Below, piece by piece: positions 41,558 through 41,871 of a DNA stretch of 41,871 nt (positions within the stretch are counted from its first letter, which is position 1; the number at the start of each line of letters is the position of its first letter). Source of the DNA: an uncultured Blautia sp. (lineage in GTDB: Bacteria; Bacillota; Clostridia; Lachnospirales; Lachnospiraceae). Location: NCBI GenBank assembly GCA_900551715.1, contig URXG01000016.1, positions 1 to 41,871 of the forward strand, in the 5' to 3' direction. The notes below the pieces were generated by a model. The model saw only the letters and a program-made list of their open reading frames with translations. It had not been told where the DNA came from and did not search any database. The position numbers and the translations under genes are program-made.

Positions 41558-41871
41558 TTAATCGTCCCGTTCTCCGATACCAAGTTTCTTCCGTTTCTCC
41601 ACCTCGTCCGGCTTGGAAGTCATCAGGGCATACAACATCAGGGAATTATCAAACTTATCCTTGAACGGGATAATGGTGCTGCCATAAAAGACCAGTCCCT
41701 CACCTTCCCCGCTGTTCGTTACATAAGAAAGCTGGTGTGGGGAAATGTTGAGCTGTTTTGCAAGGATCTGTCTGTCACCGGATGCCTGGTTGAGCATCAG
41801 GATAAAGTCAGAGTTTTATAGTGATAGGTAAGCCTCTGATATCATCTCGGGCTTTTCCCCCACTCCACACC
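41558..41871 (-). pseudogene. C-terminal part of a VirB4/TraE-like conjugation ATPase with an in-frame stop
   Basis: Minus strand reads NSDFILMLNQASGDRQILA, LNISPHQLSYVTNSGEGEG, LVFYGSTIIPFKDKF and ends GIGERDD. This matches the C-terminus of the VirB4-type ATPase of Tn1549-like conjugative elements, which powers the type IV secretion channel. In the frame upstream, a TAA precedes NSDFILM (near 41820), so even the visible part is interrupted, and the window edge cuts the rest. Walker motifs are not in view. Confidence 0.75.

Noticed and set aside
41370..41561. 63-codon plus-strand frame starting MREEHLKIQL as a gene of its own
   Set aside because: Its first part is the RlmN fragment and the rest has no homology; there is no ribosome site.

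Overview
The window looks like chromosome of a spore-forming, low-to-moderate GC, anaerobic Firmicute of the Lachnospiraceae type (Blautia/Dorea/Ruminococcus-like). The basis is sporulation sigma factor SigG next to a YlmC/YmxH protein, an efp-aroK-yqeG block, an anaerobe-type hexameric glutamate dehydrogenase, heterodimeric ABC exporters and Tn1549-type conjugative remnants. No rRNA, tRNA or CRISPR array was seen. The species cannot be read from the sequence.

Layout. (1) 1-84: tail of an IS200/IS605-type tnpB element with its end hairpin. (2) 85-2136: polyphosphate kinase ppk1. (3) 2231-9073, minus strand: a probable operon of response regulator, sensor kinase, lipoprotein and two arylsulfotransferase-family proteins, closed by a clear terminator. 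(4) 9154-12259, minus strand: citrate synthase, YqeG phosphatase, shikimate kinase and EF-P. (5) 12447-15239: an AlaA-like aminotransferase divergent from glutamate dehydrogenase, followed by the remnant of a YibE/F membrane protein. (6) 15568-19783: a Cof-type HAD phosphatase, a two-domain PPK2 (polyP:AMP phosphotransferase), nrdR, ylmC and sigG. (7) 19836-23475: a heterodimeric ABC exporter.

(8) 23570-29572 is a folate island. pabA-pabB-pabC run leftward, making p-aminobenzoate. folE, an HD-domain hydrolase, folP and a folB-folK fusion run rightward. Between them lies a tetrahydrofolate (THF-I) riboswitch with a visible antiterminator/terminator pair, and a separate intrinsic terminator sits inside the pabA leader. 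Both arms may therefore be controlled by attenuation. The HD protein sits where the unassigned dihydroneopterin triphosphate dephosphorylation step would be expected.

(9) 29606-36924: a YkgJ-type cysteine-cluster protein, a second heterodimeric ABC exporter behind a promoter overlapped by a perfect inverted repeat, a C_GCAxxG_C_C protein, purC and a CNNM/CBS (HlyC/CorC-like) membrane protein. (10) 37007-41871 is a scarred accessory region. It holds an rlmD 3'-end remnant, an intact GH13 alpha-1,6-type glucosidase, an AraC regulator that lacks its start and part of its DNA-binding domain, a serine recombinase without its catalytic domain, an rlmN fragment joined to it, and a VirB4 C-terminus with an in-frame stop. 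This looks like a decayed integrative conjugative element, although an assembly artefact cannot be excluded.

The best leads for new biology are the HD protein in the folate operon, the two-component/arylsulfotransferase operon, the paired attenuators in the folate island, and a family of short palindromic intergenic repeats built on GTTACTG...CAGGTAA.
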